Virus record (IMG/VR): IMGVR_UViG_3300025785_001096
Location: 62,001 to 126,000 of that record
Length of the DNA: 64,000 nt
Direction: 5' to 3' (one strand)
Source: a virus
The position numbers and the translations under genes were made by a program. The number at the start of each line of letters is the position of its first letter. Positions within the stretch are counted from its first letter, which is position 1. The notes beneath the pieces were generated by a model that was given only the letters and a program-made list of their open reading frames with translations, was not told the origin of the DNA and did no database searches. This document shows, in pieces, positions 8,020 through 15,992 of the stretch.

Positions 8020-8878
8020 ACAAACAAAAAAAGCCTACGAACGCCGCCGCCTGGAAGAAAGTTTTGCCGATAAAAAAATCAAAACAACTGTCAAGCATCC
8101 AAAAGACTTTGATCTGGTAGTGACTCACGAAATAGAACACAGCGTCAAATTGAATGGTCAAGATTTTGAGTGGCCCAAATTTGTAATACTGCGTGGCACC
8201 AGTGGCGAAAACAATTTTAACCTGGCCATTATGCGAGAATTTGAACAGGCCGGAATTCCAGTTATCAACAGTCCCACAGCAATTGAAAATGCCCGAGACA
8301 AATTGCGTACTTGCCAGATTTTGGCCAACAACGGTATTCGTATTCCCAAAACTTTGATGTTCAAGTGGCCGGTGGATGAAGAATTGATTGAACGAGAAAT
8401 AGGCTGGCCCTGTGTGGTTAAGGTAGTGTCGGGCAGTCAAGGCAATGGCGTATATCTCTGCAAAAAACGCAAACATTTCACAGCCTTGATGAATATGGCA
8501 GTTACCTTGGGCAATCGTCAAACTCTTATTGTACAAGAATACATGGCTGACCGAGTTGGCGAAGACCTACGTGTGTTGGTAGTTGGCGGACGTGTGATTG
8601 GCGCTATGCGCAGAATCAGCAATGATGATTTTCGTGCCAACATCAGCCAAGGTGGCCACGGTGAGCCATTCCCTGTGTCAGACGAAATTGATTACATATC
8701 TAGAGAAGCTGCCAGACTGTTGGGACTAGAAGTTGCCGGTATTGATTTGTTGTTTGATGGCGACAGTTTCAGAGTATGCGAAGTAAATAGCAATCCAGGT
8801 TTTCGTGGATTTGAACGATACTGCGATGTCAATGTAGCTGATGCCATCACAGAATATATTAGACTAAAAATTCAATGA
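7997..8878 (+). CDS. RimK-like ATP-grasp ligase
   Basis: A 293-aa ATP-grasp protein of the RimK/glutathione-synthetase type, which join an amino acid or amine to a carboxylate via an acyl phosphate. Visible are a preATP-grasp segment with SPTAIENARDKL, the lysine strand CVVKVVSGSQGNGVY, VQEYM, DLRVLVVGGRVIGAMRR, and the Mg-binding end LLFDGDSFRVCEVNSNPGF (E/N ligands). It sits between the PlcP-like and Agt-like genes, overlapping both. It may therefore modify a lipid headgroup, though protein or glutamate tailing (classical RimK) is equally possible. Confidence 0.8.
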   Translation: MTVLLLTKQTKKAYERRRLEESFADKKIKTTVKHPKDFDLVVTHEIEHSVKLNGQDFEWPKFVILRGTSGENNFNLAIMREFEQAGIPVINSPTAIENARDKLRTCQILANNGIRIPKTLMFKWPVDEELIEREIGWPCVVKVVSGSQGNGVYLCKKRKHFTALMNMAVTLGNRQTLIVQEYMADRVGEDLRVLVVGGRVIGAMRRISNDDFRANISQGGHGEPFPVSDEIDYISREAARLLGLEVAGIDLLFDGDSFRVCEVNSNPGFRGFERYCDVNVADAITEYIRLKIQ

Positions 8879-9873
8879 AAACTATATTGGTAATAACCGA
8901 CAACCTAAAGGATCAAATCAATGGTGTGGTCACAACTTTCAAAAACCTGGAAGATCACGCTGGCCGTGATGGGTATCGTGTTGTTTATTGTGATCCCGGG
9001 CAGTTCCCTAATTTTGCTTGCCCTGGCTATCCTGAAGTTCGTCTCTGTTGGCCGCACGGCATCAGTAAAAAAATTAAAGCGATATGTCCGGATTTTATAC
9101 ACATCGCTACAGAAGGGCCTGTAGGCCTATTTGCAAGGTGGTGGTGTGAGCGCAATCATATTCCTTATAATACTAGTTATCATACTGATTTCCCCGAGTT
9201 CTTAAAGACCATGTACCGTGTGCCCAAGAGCATAACTTATTGGTACCTGCGTTGGTTTCACAAGAACAGTCATCGTGTGCTGGTTACTACTCGCACTATT
9301 CAACAGGATTTGGCACAGCACGGATTTGAACGTATGGTCGTATGGACACGCGGAGTCCGCAGAGACATTGAGCCTAGCCGGGAGCGTTGTGAACGTACAC
9401 GCCCGTTGTTGCTCAATGTGGGCCGTGTCAGTAGCGAAAAAGGTCTAGCCAGCCTGGTGGAGTTGGACAGTGACCAGTACAACCTGGTCATTGTGGGTGA
9501 TGGACCATATATGAGTCGTGCTAGACAGTTGTTGCCCGAAGCTCATTTTGTTGGCTACAAGTCTGGACAAGAATTAGTGGACTATTATCATCAAGCAGAC
9601 GTTTTTGTATTCCCTAGCCAAGCAGATACTTTTGGCCTGGTTATTATTGAAGCAATGGCACAAGGTTGTCCAGTGGCGGCTTTTCCTGTACAAGGTCCTG
9701 TAGACATTATCGAACAGGGTGTAAATGGTTATATGTCGTGGGACCTGGAAGAGGCTGTACGCGAATGCTTGACCCTAGATCGAAACGTGGTCAAACAGTC
9801 TAGTCAACAGTGGACTTGGGAAGAATGTTGGCGTATATTCCGTGAAAATCTAGTAGAAGCGGATAAATATTAA
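8875..9873 (+). CDS. GT4-type glycosyltransferase, Agt/alpha-mannosyltransferase-like
   Basis: A 332-aa GT-B enzyme of family GT4. N-terminal NGVVTTF; acceptor region HIATEGPVGLFARWW and YHTDFPEF; donor domain LLNVGRVSSEKGL, IVGDGPY, VFPSQADTFGLVIIEAMAQG and PVQGPVDII. This is the diacylglycerol or GDP-mannose-dependent transferase pattern (MgtA/PimB/Agt). Next to a PlcP-like phosphoesterase the obvious reading is glycosylation of the diacylglycerol that PlcP releases, replacing phospholipid by glycolipid. It starts by an ATGA overlap with the ATP-grasp gene. Confidence 0.8.
   Translation: MKTILVITDNLKDQINGVVTTFKNLEDHAGRDGYRVVYCDPGQFPNFACPGYPEVRLCWPHGISKKIKAICPDFIHIATEGPVGLFARWWCERNHIPYNTSYHTDFPEFLKTMYRVPKSITYWYLRWFHKNSHRVLVTTRTIQQDLAQHGFERMVVWTRGVRRDIEPSRERCERTRPLLLNVGRVSSEKGLASLVELDSDQYNLVIVGDGPYMSRARQLLPEAHFVGYKSGQELVDYYHQADVFVFPSQADTFGLVIIEAMAQGCPVAAFPVQGPVDIIEQGVNGYMSWDLEEAVRECLTLDRNVVKQSSQQWTWEECWRIFRENLVEADKY
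9862..9869 (+). promoter_or_regulatory. Late promoter motif before adhesin
   Basis: GATAAATA just inside the end of the glycosyltransferase gene. The predicted start near 9875 leaves a 19-nt leader that contains AGGA before the ATG at 9894. Confidence 0.6.
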
Positions 9874-9893
9874 AATGTAAATAGGACTTTAAA

Positions 9894-11624
9894 ATGGCAA
9901 TAACTATTGGTGGCGGCATAACAATTGGTAGCGGCATCAGCCTAGGGGGCGGTACAATTTCTTCTTCCCCTACACCAACCTATAGCGTAACACCCGGTGC
10001 TGGTAGCATCAACGAAGGCAGCGGTCTAACATTCACAGTATCTGGTACCAACATCACAGATGGCACATACTACTGGGCTATCAATAACGTAACCACCAGT
10101 ACCGCAGACTTTGGAACTAACTCTGGTTTGTTTACTATTACTGGCAACTCAGGTTCATTTACAGTAACACCCACAGCTGACAACTTGACAGAAGGAGCAG
10201 AAACCTTTACTGTATCTGTTCTCACAGGTAGTACTTCTGGTACAGTAGTCGCTACCAGTACTTCTGTCACAGTCAATGATACAAGCACAACACCTGCTCC
10301 AAGCTATACTGCAACTCCTACTGCAAACAATGTCAACGAAGGCAGTAGCTTAACCATTAATGTCACAGGATCAAATATCACAGATGGCACATACTACTGG
10401 ACCATTAATAACGGCACAACAAGTACTGCTGACTTTGGTACCAATAGTGGAAGTTTCTCCATTACAAGTAACTCAGGATCATTTAGTGTAACACCCACAG
10501 CTGACAACTTGACAGAAGGAGCAGAAACCTTTACAGTACAAATCCGTACTGGTAGTACTAGTGGTACAGTAGTAGCCACAACATCAACCATCACCGTCAA
10601 CGATACAAGCACAACTCCTGGCCGCGGTGGAAATCGAGTAGTATTCTTTGCGTACAGCAGTGCCCCAGCATCGTTTGGAGCCTATTCTGTTGATCCATAC
10701 ACTAGCATAGTGTCAAGTACCACTGTACCACAGTCAACAATAACTGCTGGATATTGTGCATCTTCAGGCAACGTGTTAATGGTGGCGGACGGGTACGGAC
10801 AAGGTGGCACAACCAACACCGCTGGAAATGCATTGACTACCAGTGACGGTATTACCTGGAACCAGGTCACCAGATTGCCACAATTTAGTCCCAACCCTGC
10901 TAACATTCGTTGGAGCGGTCTTGCATACGGTAACGGAACCTGGGTAGCAGTTGCAGGCGGTCCTAATGCACAATCTACACAAGTAGCCTACAGTACCAAT
11001 AATGGAAGCACGTGGACCAGTATTAACCCGTTGCCTAGCAACTACTACGTCGGCGGTGGATTTGGTAATAATATTTTTGTGGCTCTTGCTCCGTTTGGTT
11101 CCAATGGATACAGCAGTACAGATGGAATAACTTGGACACAAGGCCCAGTAAGACCGACCAATTTTTCAACAACACCGGTATATGTACCATCATTGAACAA
11201 GTGGTATGCAATTGATCACACGCCGAGCACAAGTGGAAACTTGATGGTAGCAACTTCAACCAATAATATGTCATCATGGACCAGCAATACCTACTCAACT
11301 CCTGGTATTCTCTACTACGATAACGTACTATGGGCTTACGGAAACGGAGTGTTTGTGGTACTAAATACTCTTCAGACTTTCAGTTACACCAGCACCGACG
11401 GTGTAAACTGGACACAACATTCTGGCGTATTTTCGGGTCAATTCTATTGGAATAAACTGGTATGGACCGGAACAGAATTTATTGCAGCCAGTACCACCAT
11501 AAATCCATATGTTTCGTCTTATTGGTACAGTCCCGACGGAGCCACATGGACACAAATCACATCAGTTCCAGGAGATCCAACTGGCACACAAGGACTTCTA
11601 TTAGATGGCCTGTTGACCTCATAA
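9894..11624 (+). CDS. Virion adhesin with two Calx-beta-like repeats and a propeller-like C-terminus
   Basis: A 576-aa protein. The N-terminus is a glycine-rich G-x-I-T-I-G-G-G segment often seen on phage tail-associated proteins. Residues ~29-136 and ~137-244 are two near-identical 108-aa beta-sandwich repeats (NEGSGLTFTVSGTNITDGTY, GAETFTV, SVTVNDTS), resembling Calx-beta or cadherin-like domains. Residues ~245-576 show repeated Y-G-N-G-x-W-V and S-x-D-G-I/V-x-W-T-Q elements spaced like blades of a Kelch or BNR-type beta-propeller, suggesting ligand binding. There is no signal peptide. A late promoter upstream fits a virion component. Confidence 0.7.
   Translation: MAITIGGGITIGSGISLGGGTISSSPTPTYSVTPGAGSINEGSGLTFTVSGTNITDGTYYWAINNVTTSTADFGTNSGLFTITGNSGSFTVTPTADNLTEGAETFTVSVLTGSTSGTVVATSTSVTVNDTSTTPAPSYTATPTANNVNEGSSLTINVTGSNITDGTYYWTINNGTTSTADFGTNSGSFSITSNSGSFSVTPTADNLTEGAETFTVQIRTGSTSGTVVATTSTITVNDTSTTPGRGGNRVVFFAYSSAPASFGAYSVDPYTSIVSSTTVPQSTITAGYCASSGNVLMVADGYGQGGTTNTAGNALTTSDGITWNQVTRLPQFSPNPANIRWSGLAYGNGTWVAVAGGPNAQSTQVAYSTNNGSTWTSINPLPSNYYVGGGFGNNIFVALAPFGSNGYSSTDGITWTQGPVRPTNFSTTPVYVPSLNKWYAIDHTPSTSGNLMVATSTNNMSSWTSNTYSTPGILYYDNVLWAYGNGVFVVLNTLQTFSYTSTDGVNWTQHSGVFSGQFYWNKLVWTGTEFIAASTTINPYVSSYWYSPDGATWTQITSVPGDPTGTQGLLLDGLLTS
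9978..10625 (+). repeat. Two tandem 324-nt coding repeats
   Basis: Unit one runs about 9978-10301 and unit two 10302-10625. Offset by 324 nt, stretches are identical for tens of bases (for example around 10170-10210 versus 10494-10534). This points to recent duplication and a recombination hotspot. Confidence 0.85.
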
Positions 11625-11630
11625 TAAATA
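11623..11630 (+). promoter_or_regulatory. Late promoter motif abutting the cyclase start
   Basis: AATAAATA, with the predicted start about 6 nt later at or next to the ATG at 11635. There is no ribosome site, so a leaderless transcript is expected. Confidence 0.55.
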
Positions 11631-11634
11631 CTTG

Positions 11635-13650
11635 ATGCTCAAAAAAATACTTGTCAGTCCCTGGACTGCTCTACTAACTCTAGCTCTAGTTGTTGCTGTA
11701 CGTGCAGCTGACCCTACATTTGTTGAAAGCGTAAGACTACGTTACTTTGATACTTTGGTAACAAGTCGGCCAGCTGAAACCATTGGTGTGGACGTGGTAA
11801 ATATTGATGAAAAAGCCCTGGAACGATACGGGCAATTTCCTTTTTCAAGAGACATATATGGAAAAATTATTAGTGATTTGTACCGTCGCAATGCGGGCCT
11901 TGTTGTATTTAATATTCTCACTCCTGATCGTGACCGCCTTGGTCGAGATGCGGATTATATAGCCGCACTTAAACAATTCCCAACAGTACTACCCAGCATA
12001 GGTAGTACACAAACTCGTAACACTCCTAGAGCTCCAGGATCTGTAGTTATTGGCCCGTACGGCTTGGATACCTTTGTAACTTATCCTGGACTGATTGCCA
12101 ATATACCTGCGGTGGAATCAGCGGCCGCTGGTGTTGGCGTTACCAATACACTCCCTGAAGTGGATGGTGTTGTACGTCGTATGCCCTTGGTAGTTGCTTA
12201 CAATGGCAAACTGTATCCAAGTTTAGCAATGGAGACCTTACGTGTGGCCGGTGCTGACTCCACAGTACAGATCAAAGTAAATGAAAATGGCGTTGAGAAA
12301 ATGCGTATTCCCAAGTTTGGTCCTGTGACCACAGACAGCTTGAGTCGCATCTGGATTGACTGGAGTCTAGTTCCAGAGCATTACAGTTTAACAGACTTGC
12401 CTCAGGATTTTGAAGGCAACATAGTCATTGTGGGTGTGAGTGCCCAAGGTCTTGCTAATCCTGTTGCTACTAGTCGTGGTGAAATGTTGCCACAAGATTT
12501 ACAAGCAAGTGTACTGGGTACAGTGATTGCCAATCGAGACAGACCGGCTATTACCAGACCTGACTGGGCCGACGGCGGCGAACTTTTAGCCTTGGTAGTA
12601 TTGGGCATAGCGTTACTTTTTTTAACAAGGTGGGTATATGTTGGACTCGTTACTGGTGTTGTCACTATTGGTGTTTTGCTTCCTTTATCTCAGTATTTTT
12701 ACACGAATTATCTTTGGCTTACTGACGTTACTGCCCTTATTGGCGGTCTTGTTGTTGTTCTCCTTCATGCTTACGGTGTTAAGTTTGTAAGCGAATTCCT
12801 ACAGAAACAACAAATCAAAAAGCAATTTGGTAGTTATGTTAATCCTACCATAGTAGAACGATTACAAAAGGATCCATCACTGATTAAATTGGGCGGTGAA
12901 CGCAAAGAGCTTTCAATTGTCATGACTGACCTGCGTGGCTTTACTACACTAGGCGAAAGTTTTGGCGATGACGTGGAAGGCCTAACACAGATCATGAATG
13001 ACTATATGACAGCCTTGAGTGTACCAGTATTAAAGAACAATGGTACACTGATCAAGTTTATCGGTGATGCCAGCTTGCACGTACACGGCGCCCCGTTAGA
13101 TGACGTCAACCACGCACATACCGCGGTACTCACAGCATTGGACATGATTCGAGCTATCGAAGAATTTAACGTGGAGTTGGTGGCCAAAGGACGCCCACCG
13201 GTGGGTATGGGTGCTGGAGTCAACACCGGTGAGACCTTGATTGGTAACATTGGTGCCAAAACCAAATTTGGTTATGACGTGTTGGGCGACTCAGTCAGTA
13301 CTGCTGCGCGACTAGAAGGACAGACCAAAGCATATGGAGTATTATTGATCATTGGCCCACGCACCGCAGAACTGGTACGCAATGAAATACCTGTAATGGA
13401 ACTTGATTGCATAGCAGTCAAAGGCAAAACAATTGGATTAAATATATATACTCCGGAACAGAGTACTAAAGAGCACGAAGATTTCTTAAAATTGTATTAC
13501 GCCGGCGAATGGAAAAAAGCATTAGCATTGATACCAGGGTGTGTAAAAGCCAACCCTAGAATGGAAAAGTACTATGATGCAATGGCCGCACGATTGGAAG
13601 AAGGTTGTCCCGCCAGCTGGGACGGAGTATATCACGCTACTAGTAAATAG
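11635..13650 (+). CDS. CHASE2-domain class III adenylate/guanylate cyclase
   Basis: A 671-aa membrane sensor. An N-terminal membrane helix (residues ~8-25) is followed by a periplasmic CHASE2 domain (~35-310; VVNIDEKALERYGQFPFSR and FEGNIVIVGVSAQG are typical). Three hydrophobic helices follow (~315-382), then a class III nucleotide cyclase domain: metal-binding Asp in VMTDLRGFTTL (about residue 432) and in KFIGDA (about 478), then GVNTGETLIGNIG and GDSVSTAARLEG. It should make cAMP (or cGMP) from ATP (or GTP) in response to an extracellular cue. The usual M-A-V-F-G-A-P after the second Asp is changed to LHVHGAP. ATG 11635 is preferred to the TTG at 11632. Confidence 0.85.
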   Translation: MLKKILVSPWTALLTLALVVAVRAADPTFVESVRLRYFDTLVTSRPAETIGVDVVNIDEKALERYGQFPFSRDIYGKIISDLYRRNAGLVVFNILTPDRDRLGRDADYIAALKQFPTVLPSIGSTQTRNTPRAPGSVVIGPYGLDTFVTYPGLIANIPAVESAAAGVGVTNTLPEVDGVVRRMPLVVAYNGKLYPSLAMETLRVAGADSTVQIKVNENGVEKMRIPKFGPVTTDSLSRIWIDWSLVPEHYSLTDLPQDFEGNIVIVGVSAQGLANPVATSRGEMLPQDLQASVLGTVIANRDRPAITRPDWADGGELLALVVLGIALLFLTRWVYVGLVTGVVTIGVLLPLSQYFYTNYLWLTDVTALIGGLVVVLLHAYGVKFVSEFLQKQQIKKQFGSYVNPTIVERLQKDPSLIKLGGERKELSIVMTDLRGFTTLGESFGDDVEGLTQIMNDYMTALSVPVLKNNGTLIKFIGDASLHVHGAPLDDVNHAHTAVLTALDMIRAIEEFNVELVAKGRPPVGMGAGVNTGETLIGNIGAKTKFGYDVLGDSVSTAARLEGQTKAYGVLLIIGPRTAELVRNEIPVMELDCIAVKGKTIGLNIYTPEQSTKEHEDFLKLYYAGEWKKALALIPGCVKANPRMEKYYDAMAARLEEGCPASWDGVYHATSK

Positions 13651-13753
13651 CGGTATTGATAACTATGTATGGTGGATGTTGCAGTTGTATTTTTTACCGT
13701 ACAGATTGCCCGAGCTTGGTAGTGAAGTTGATCAGTGGGTCAGTGTTTATAGT

Positions 13754-14473
13754 TTAAACGGCATCAAGAGCGCGAACCTTTGCAAGCCCGCAACGTCTAA
13801 GTAGTTGTATATAAGTCCAACCCAAATCCCATTCCCAAGGTTTCATACTTAATTTGGCACTGGCCGGATCTGCGTGATGATTGTTGTGTAATTCTTCTCC
13901 ACCAATAAAGAACGCCCAAGGCACAATATTAGTTGAGTAATCGTTGGTCCTGGTATTACGATAACCCCACCAGTGACCAAAGCCGTTGATTACACCAGCT
14001 GCCCATAATGGAATCCAAACCATTTGCCATAACCAAGGCAACCAACCCCAGGCCCAGCCCCATACGGCACAGTTGATAAAGAACATCAACACAATACCCA
14101 CAAAGTTAAATCTAGTATACACATTGCGTTCCATCCAGTCGTTGGGTGTGCCGGCTCCATAGGTGTCGACCATTTCTTGATCCCGTGCTGCATCGGCATA
14201 ATAAAACGCACCACCCAAGAATATTTGCCAAATGCCGTACACGTGAGGACTATGCGGATCACCTTCTCCATCTGTATAACGATGATGTTTACGATGTGTT
14301 GCTACCCATTGCTTGGTAACCATACCAGTGGTAAGCCACAACCAGAATCGCATAAAGTGTTGTACACGTGTATCAAACGTGACTGATCGATGTGCTTGGC
14401 TACGATGTAAATAAAGTGTAACGCAGGCTATGGTGATGTGAGTCATCACCAGGATGTATAATATTAATGTCAT
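13754..14473 (-). CDS. Fatty acid desaturase (acyl-lipid/acyl-CoA delta-9 type)
   Basis: A 239-aa membrane di-iron enzyme with all three histidine boxes: H23-RSQA-H28, H60-RKHH64 and H196-NNHH200, plus the accessory GHWWG (H167). These coordinate two irons that insert a cis double bond into fatty acyl chains. Hydrophobic segments lie at ~1-22, ~40-58, ~122-145 and ~148-165. It is somewhat shorter than cellular delta-9 desaturases, mainly at the N-terminus. It is the last gene of a minus-strand operon of membrane proteins, two bases after its neighbour. Together with the lipid genes at 7252-9873 it suggests the phage alters membrane composition. Confidence 0.85.
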   Translation of the reverse strand: MTLILYILVMTHITIACVTLYLHRSQAHRSVTFDTRVQHFMRFWLWLTTGMVTKQWVATHRKHHRYTDGEGDPHSPHVYGIWQIFLGGAFYYADAARDQEMVDTYGAGTPNDWMERNVYTRFNFVGIVLMFFINCAVWGWAWGWLPWLWQMVWIPLWAAGVINGFGHWWGYRNTRTNDYSTNIVPWAFFIGGEELHNNHHADPASAKLSMKPWEWDLGWTYIQLLRRCGLAKVRALDAV

Positions 14474-14475
14474 TG

Positions 14476-14793
14476 TTAGTCGTTTCCGCCTGATGCTATT
14501 TGATCATCTTCGGATTTTTTGTTAATAGATTTTTCTGCTTCTACACGTTCGTGTTCAATAGTTTTACCACGTAGGTGTAATACTGTGTTTACTTTTTGAT
14601 TTAATCTAATTAGATCATTGTCCAACATACGGATACGATCAATAAGAGCAATAAGAACTGTGTTGGCATCCGAAATAACAGGCTTGACTTCGGTAGTGGC
14701 CCAATGCCACACATAATGAATAATGTAGCCCATTCCCACTGCCATGATAATGGGAAAGCCATACTTGTTGATCAGTTCTGCTATATCGCCCAT
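14476..14793 (-). CDS. Small membrane protein, paralogue of the 15655-15936 product
   Basis: A 105-aa protein with one N-terminal membrane helix (IIMAVGMGYIIHYVWHW) and a helical coiled-coil-like region, ending in a charged tail. It aligns with the product at 15655-15936: MG[DE]I start, G-[FL]-P-[IV] before the helix, then A-L-x-x-R-x-K/R-x-x-x-x-D-[LV]-I-R and a final L-x-L-R. The architecture (one helix plus a coiled coil) resembles small phage holin-like or YvrJ-like proteins, but no function is established. Confidence 0.65.
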   Translation of the reverse strand: MGDIAELINKYGFPIIMAVGMGYIIHYVWHWATTEVKPVISDANTVLIALIDRIRMLDNDLIRLNQKVNTVLHLRGKTIEHERVEAEKSINKKSEDDQIASGGND

Positions 14794-14794
14794 A

Positions 14795-15352
14795 TTACAT
14801 CCACAACCAGAGGCCCTGGCTCATCAGCAACAATCCCATTCCGGCAACCAAGAAGCTGGCCCAAAACAGTTCCATACGTACTGCTAGAATACTTGCAGAC
14901 AACAATACGATTGCCAGTTGATATGCTGTTGATGCATATCCGATCCAAGGTGATTTCTTTTTAGCCAAATCACGTTCGGCTTCTAATCTCTTTGCCTCTG
15001 TGTATAATGCTTTCTTGCCTTCGGTACCTTCTTCGTAGCTGGCAGCTTTGTCGGCCCATTGTTTGGCCAACACAGGATCTTTGGACTGTTGCGCAGCCAA
15101 TTCGTACTGTGTTTGTTTGATACTTTTAGCTTGATAAAAATTCCACAGGTCATTGGCTTTGATAGTATTGTTCATAACAGTACTACTTAAACCGCCGCCA
15201 ATAACTGTGTTGAATGCCAACAATGCTGCAAACACGTTGATGACCATACCGGCTTTGTCTTTGATCTTGGCTTCACGTTCGCTACGTGAGCCTGTCAGGG
15301 GTTCTTTACGACCCTTGCTGATTAAATTTAATGCGCTGTCTAATAGACTCAT
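14795..15352 (-). CDS. DUF4337-like membrane protein
   Basis: A 185-aa protein. The start is at 15352 (MSLLDSALNLI), overlapping the upstream stop by ATGA. A basic N-terminus is followed by a membrane helix (MVINVFAALLAFNTVIGGG), then N-x-T-I-K-A-N-D-L-W-N-F-Y-Q-A-K-S, a long charged coiled coil and two C-terminal membrane helices. The motif AND-x-W-x-x-Y-Q-A-K and the layout match the DUF4337 family as I know it, whose function is unknown. Confidence 0.7.
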   Translation of the reverse strand: MSLLDSALNLISKGRKEPLTGSRSEREAKIKDKAGMVINVFAALLAFNTVIGGGLSSTVMNNTIKANDLWNFYQAKSIKQTQYELAAQQSKDPVLAKQWADKAASYEEGTEGKKALYTEAKRLEAERDLAKKKSPWIGYASTAYQLAIVLLSASILAVRMELFWASFLVAGMGLLLMSQGLWLWM

Positions 15353-15474
15353 AATATGTATCCTATGATTAATCCTGTTATAAATGCAAATGTCATCCAT
15401 TTGATCAAATCTTTGTCAGTCCACAGTTGTTGGTCCAATGGATGATCTCCCGGGTTCCATTTTAAGTTACTCAT
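15349..15474 (-). CDS. Tiny membrane protein
   Basis: A 41-aa protein starting at MSNLKWNPGDHP, preceded by AGAGGA. This start is favoured over a longer frame because of the ribosome site and the overlap with the previous gene. One C-terminal membrane helix (WMTFAFITGLIIGYIL). Its stop overlaps the next ATG. Unknown function. Confidence 0.6.
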   Translation of the reverse strand: MSNLKWNPGDHPLDQQLWTDKDLIKWMTFAFITGLIIGYIL

Positions 15475-15655
15475 TGCTGTATCCTCTTGTGAATTTTTCC
15501 AATGGGTCCACTTTTTTAAGTAGTCGTGCGCCACTGTCGGTTGTTACAAGTTGAAACAGATCGCCTTCGTGCCAGCCTAGTTTATCTACTGGCAACTCTT
15601 CGTCTAGTTTAAGATAGTTGGGGTATAGGTCCCAGATATAATCGTAGTGTATCAT
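15467..15655 (-). CDS. Conserved small phage-type protein
   Basis: A 62-aa soluble acidic protein (DYIWDLYPNYLKLDEELP, LGWHEGDLFQLV). The G-W-x-x-G-D-x-F pattern suggests a small beta-barrel. It looks like short accessory proteins I associate with T4-like phages of aquatic bacteria, but no role is known. The ATG at 15655 overlaps the preceding gene's stop (TGATG). Confidence 0.55.
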   Translation of the reverse strand: MIHYDYIWDLYPNYLKLDEELPVDKLGWHEGDLFQLVTTDSGARLLKKVDPLEKFTRGYSNE

Positions 15656-15936
15656 CAATCTCTCCGGGCATCTGTTTTGCCGTCGGCTCTACTGATACGA
15701 TCCACATCTGGGCGCAGGCCCAACGCATTGCTCACCACAGTATCAATGCGAATCACGTCGTGATTCATTGTTTTTACTCTATTATCTAAAGCAGTAATAA
15801 TACCAGCCATACCTTTAACGCTGCTGAGCACACCGCCTAACAATAGCTTGATCGTCAAGAATACAAAGTATCCGCCGGCCAATGCTGCCACTACCGGAAG
15901 CCCCAGTTCTCCAATGATCTTGAATATTTCTCCCAT
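15655..15936 (-). CDS. Small membrane protein, paralogue of the 14476-14793 product
   Basis: A 93-aa protein starting MGEIFKI. AAGGAG with 5-nt spacing fixes this start rather than an upstream ATG at 15954. It has one long membrane segment (LPVVAALAGGYFVFLTIKLLLGG) followed by a helical region with ALDNRV and HDVIRIDT that aligns with its paralogue. First gene of the minus-strand operon, behind a late promoter motif. Confidence 0.65.
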   Translation of the reverse strand: MGEIFKIIGELGLPVVAALAGGYFVFLTIKLLLGGVLSSVKGMAGIITALDNRVKTMNHDVIRIDTVVSNALGLRPDVDRISRADGKTDARRD

Positions 15937-15984
15937 ACCTGCTCCTTGATACACGACAGCTTGATACTGTTCTTAATGTACAAG

Positions 15985-15992
15985 TATTTATT
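15985..15992 (-). promoter_or_regulatory. Late promoter motif for the minus-strand membrane/desaturase operon
   Basis: Read on the minus strand this is AATAAATA followed by CTTG, the same core as the plus-strand late motifs. It leaves a leader of about 43 nt before the ATG at 15936. It lies at the very end of the upstream glycosyltransferase gene. Confidence 0.6.

Noticed and set aside
8012-8536. A 174-codon minus-strand frame
   Set aside because: It is the antisense shadow of the RimK-like gene and has no ribosome site.
13676-13804. A 42-codon plus-strand frame after the cyclase gene, with GTAAATAG at 13643
   Set aside because: It runs antisense into the desaturase gene and has no ribosome site; the late-like motif is probably chance.
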